A stretch of 64,000 nucleotides of DNA from Caballeronia sp. SEWSISQ10-4 2 (GTDB lineage: Bacteria > Pseudomonadota > Gammaproteobacteria > Burkholderiales > Burkholderiaceae). The stretch covers positions 36,046 to 100,045 of the forward strand of contig NZ_JALPRJ010000032.1 in NCBI RefSeq assembly GCF_030464885.1, read 5' to 3'. The notes under the pieces were generated by a model. The model did no database searches, was not told the DNA's origin, and was given only the letters and a program-made list of their open reading frames with translations. Within the stretch, counting starts at the first letter, position 1. Every line of letters starts with the position of its first letter. Both the position numbers and the translations under genes were made by a program. This document shows, piece by piece, positions 62,948 to 64,000 of this stretch.

Positions 62948-63310
62948 GTGAAACGCCTGAATCCTTGGCTACCGCTGGCGGCGGTGGCAGTTGCTGCGGC
63001 CTGTGTTTGCGGACCTGCGAATGCTGCACGCGTCGGTGTTTATTTTGGGGTAGGTGTGCCTTATTACTATCCAGTTGCGCCCGTTCCGTATTACTACCCT
63101 TACCCGCCGGTGGTGGCCGTGCCGGCGCCGCCGCCCGTCGACTACGTCGAACAAGGACAGGCACAGGACCAAGGATCATCAGCCGATGCTTCCGGACAGC
63201 CGGGCGGTTCCTGGTACTACTGCGAGGCATCGAAAGCGTATTACCCGTATGTGAAGGACTGTCCGGCTGGCTGGCGTGCCGTGGCGCCCCGGCCTGGCAA
63301 CTCTCAGTAA
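62948..63310 (+). CDS. Small exported Tyr/Pro-rich protein
   Basis: The 120-residue product has a signal peptide (basic start, LPLAAVAVAAACVCG, cleavage after ANA near 23). A Tyr/Pro/Val-rich low-complexity segment follows (about 28-63, many YYYP and PAPPP units), and the C-terminal domain WYYCEASKAYYPYVKDC has two Cys that could pair. Similar proteins are common in Burkholderiaceae envelopes but have no set role. GTG 62948 has GGGAG 7 bases upstream. It is followed 25 bases later by a lipoprotein gene. Confidence 0.8.
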   Translation: MKRLNPWLPLAAVAVAAACVCGPANAARVGVYFGVGVPYYYPVAPVPYYYPYPPVVAVPAPPPVDYVEQGQAQDQGSSADASGQPGGSWYYCEASKAYYPYVKDCPAGWRAVAPRPGNSQ

Positions 63311-63335
63311 ACATTGAACGGAAGATCACAGCGTT

Positions 63336-63866
63336 ATGAAGTATTCAAGACTTGCATTACTCGTTTCGATGGGGGTGTCGCTCGGCATTCTTGGCGGGTG
63401 CGCCGTGGTGCCGACGGGACCGAGCGTGATGGCTCTTCCTGGTACGGGCAAGAGCTTCGATCAGTTCCGTGCGGACGACGGTTCGTGCCGCCAGTTTGCG
63501 TTTGGTCAGGTGGGTGGAGTGACGACCAATCAGGCTGCGACTAATAGCGCGGTGGGCGGCGCTGTGGTCGGCACGGCGTTGGGTGCCGCGGCGGGTGCGG
63601 CGTTCAATGGCGGGACGGGTGCCGCCGTGGGCGCCGGTGTCGGGTTGCTGGCTGGGAGTGCGTTTGGTGCGACTGCCGCGCAGGGTTCGGCTTATGACGT
63701 TCAGCGCCGCTATGACTACGCGTATCTGCAGTGCATGTATGCGAATGGTAATCGTGTGCCGGTTCGGGGGCGGGTGATGGCCACGGCACCGGGGGGTTAT
63801 GCGACGCAGTCAGCGGTACCGCCACCGCCGCCGGGGACGCCGCCGCCTCCGCCGGTTGGGTATTAA
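63336..63866 (+). CDS. Glycine-zipper lipoprotein
   Basis: The 176-residue protein has a lipoprotein signal with LGGC lipobox (Cys22), so it is anchored in the outer or inner membrane. A glycine-zipper region (about 68-113; GGAVVGTALGAAAGAAFNGG, GAAVGAGVGLLAGSAFG) can insert in membranes. A YDVQRRYDYAYLQCMYANGN segment and a Pro-rich C-terminus follow. Length and order fit the family of glycine-zipper 2TM/SlyB-like lipoproteins. It is probably co-transcribed with the preceding Tyr/Pro-rich gene. Confidence 0.85.
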   Translation: MKYSRLALLVSMGVSLGILGGCAVVPTGPSVMALPGTGKSFDQFRADDGSCRQFAFGQVGGVTTNQAATNSAVGGAVVGTALGAAAGAAFNGGTGAAVGAGVGLLAGSAFGATAAQGSAYDVQRRYDYAYLQCMYANGNRVPVRGRVMATAPGGYATQSAVPPPPPGTPPPPPVGY

Positions 63867-64000
63867 AGTCGCTCGCGCCGGTGGACGGTTTTGGGGATGC
63901 CGAGGCGGTCGGGAGTTTATGCCGGGTTGGTGCTGCTCAGGCCTTCGGTCGTTATATGTTAGTTATTCTATTTATCACTATTAGCCACTGTGCGTGGCGG
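63867..64000. other. Trailing stretch, no gene recognised
   Basis: These 134 bases hold no family-like frame and are cut by the window end. Confidence 0.4.

Noticed and set aside
1..64000. tRNA, rRNA, CRISPR array, prophage or replication origin
   Set aside because: No tRNA-like cloverleaf, repeat-spacer array, phage structural gene or DnaA-box cluster was recognised by reading; a covariance-model scan was not possible.

Overview
The window is GC-rich, densely coded and reads as a Burkholderiaceae-type betaproteobacterial replicon (Paraburkholderia/Caballeronia-like). That placement is an inference from codon and gene style and from an NAD-type giant glutamate dehydrogenase, a xyl operon with an AraC-type XylR, and a split ATP-citrate-lyase-like pair. 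No rRNA, tRNA, CRISPR array or replication origin was recognised.

Layout. 0.5-4.9 kb: remnant of a citrate/malate (2HCT) carrier with an in-frame internal deletion, followed by an intact two-gene ATP-citrate-lyase-like enzyme with an altered lyase active site. 4.9-6.1 kb and 19.2-19.6 kb: IS6-family scars whose outer ends are inverted relative to each other. They bracket about 14.6 kb holding a VapBC toxin-antitoxin pair, a ROK regulator with a ribose/xylose-type sugar ABC transporter and zwf, and a chemotaxis group (cheW, an MCP gene broken by three frameshifts, a cheV-like gene and an orphan fliM). 19.6-22 kb: a serine hydrolase, a small exported Cys-rich protein with a mini membrane protein, and a YdjM-like membrane protein.

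22.3-25.7 kb: a basic-amino-acid ABC operon (two permeases and an ATPase) followed by a DJ-1/AraC-type regulator, as in the arginine aot-argR operon of Pseudomonas, but without its binding protein. 26.1-44.0 kb: the most distinctive part, about 18 kb of tightly packed genes. It combines an NMT1/THI5-type ABC importer, a class II aldolase, a TauD-type dioxygenase, GntR and LysR regulators, an SDR, an aminotransferase, an alpha/beta hydrolase, an M20 carbamoylase, a bicupin, an orphan amino-acid binding protein, a hydantoin/allantoin-type racemase, a hydantoinase, a D-carbamoylase and an MFS carrier. Together they look like uptake, ring opening and decarbamoylation of a cyclic ureide (hydantoin-like) compound, followed by transamination and oxidation of the resulting amino acid. 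A candidate sigma-54 promoter precedes the cluster.

44.2-46.5 kb: kbl-tdh threonine degradation. 46.5-51.4 kb: NAD-dependent glutamate dehydrogenase (about 180 kDa). 51.5-59.5 kb: xylose operon xylAFGH with divergent xylR and a GalM-like epimerase. No xylulokinase is present. 59.5-62.4 kb: a cupredoxin and Tat-exported metallophosphoesterase, divergent from an ECF sigma/anti-sigma pair. The divergent region carries two mirror-image promoter-like elements that suggest one ECF regulon. 62.9-63.9 kb: two small envelope proteins.
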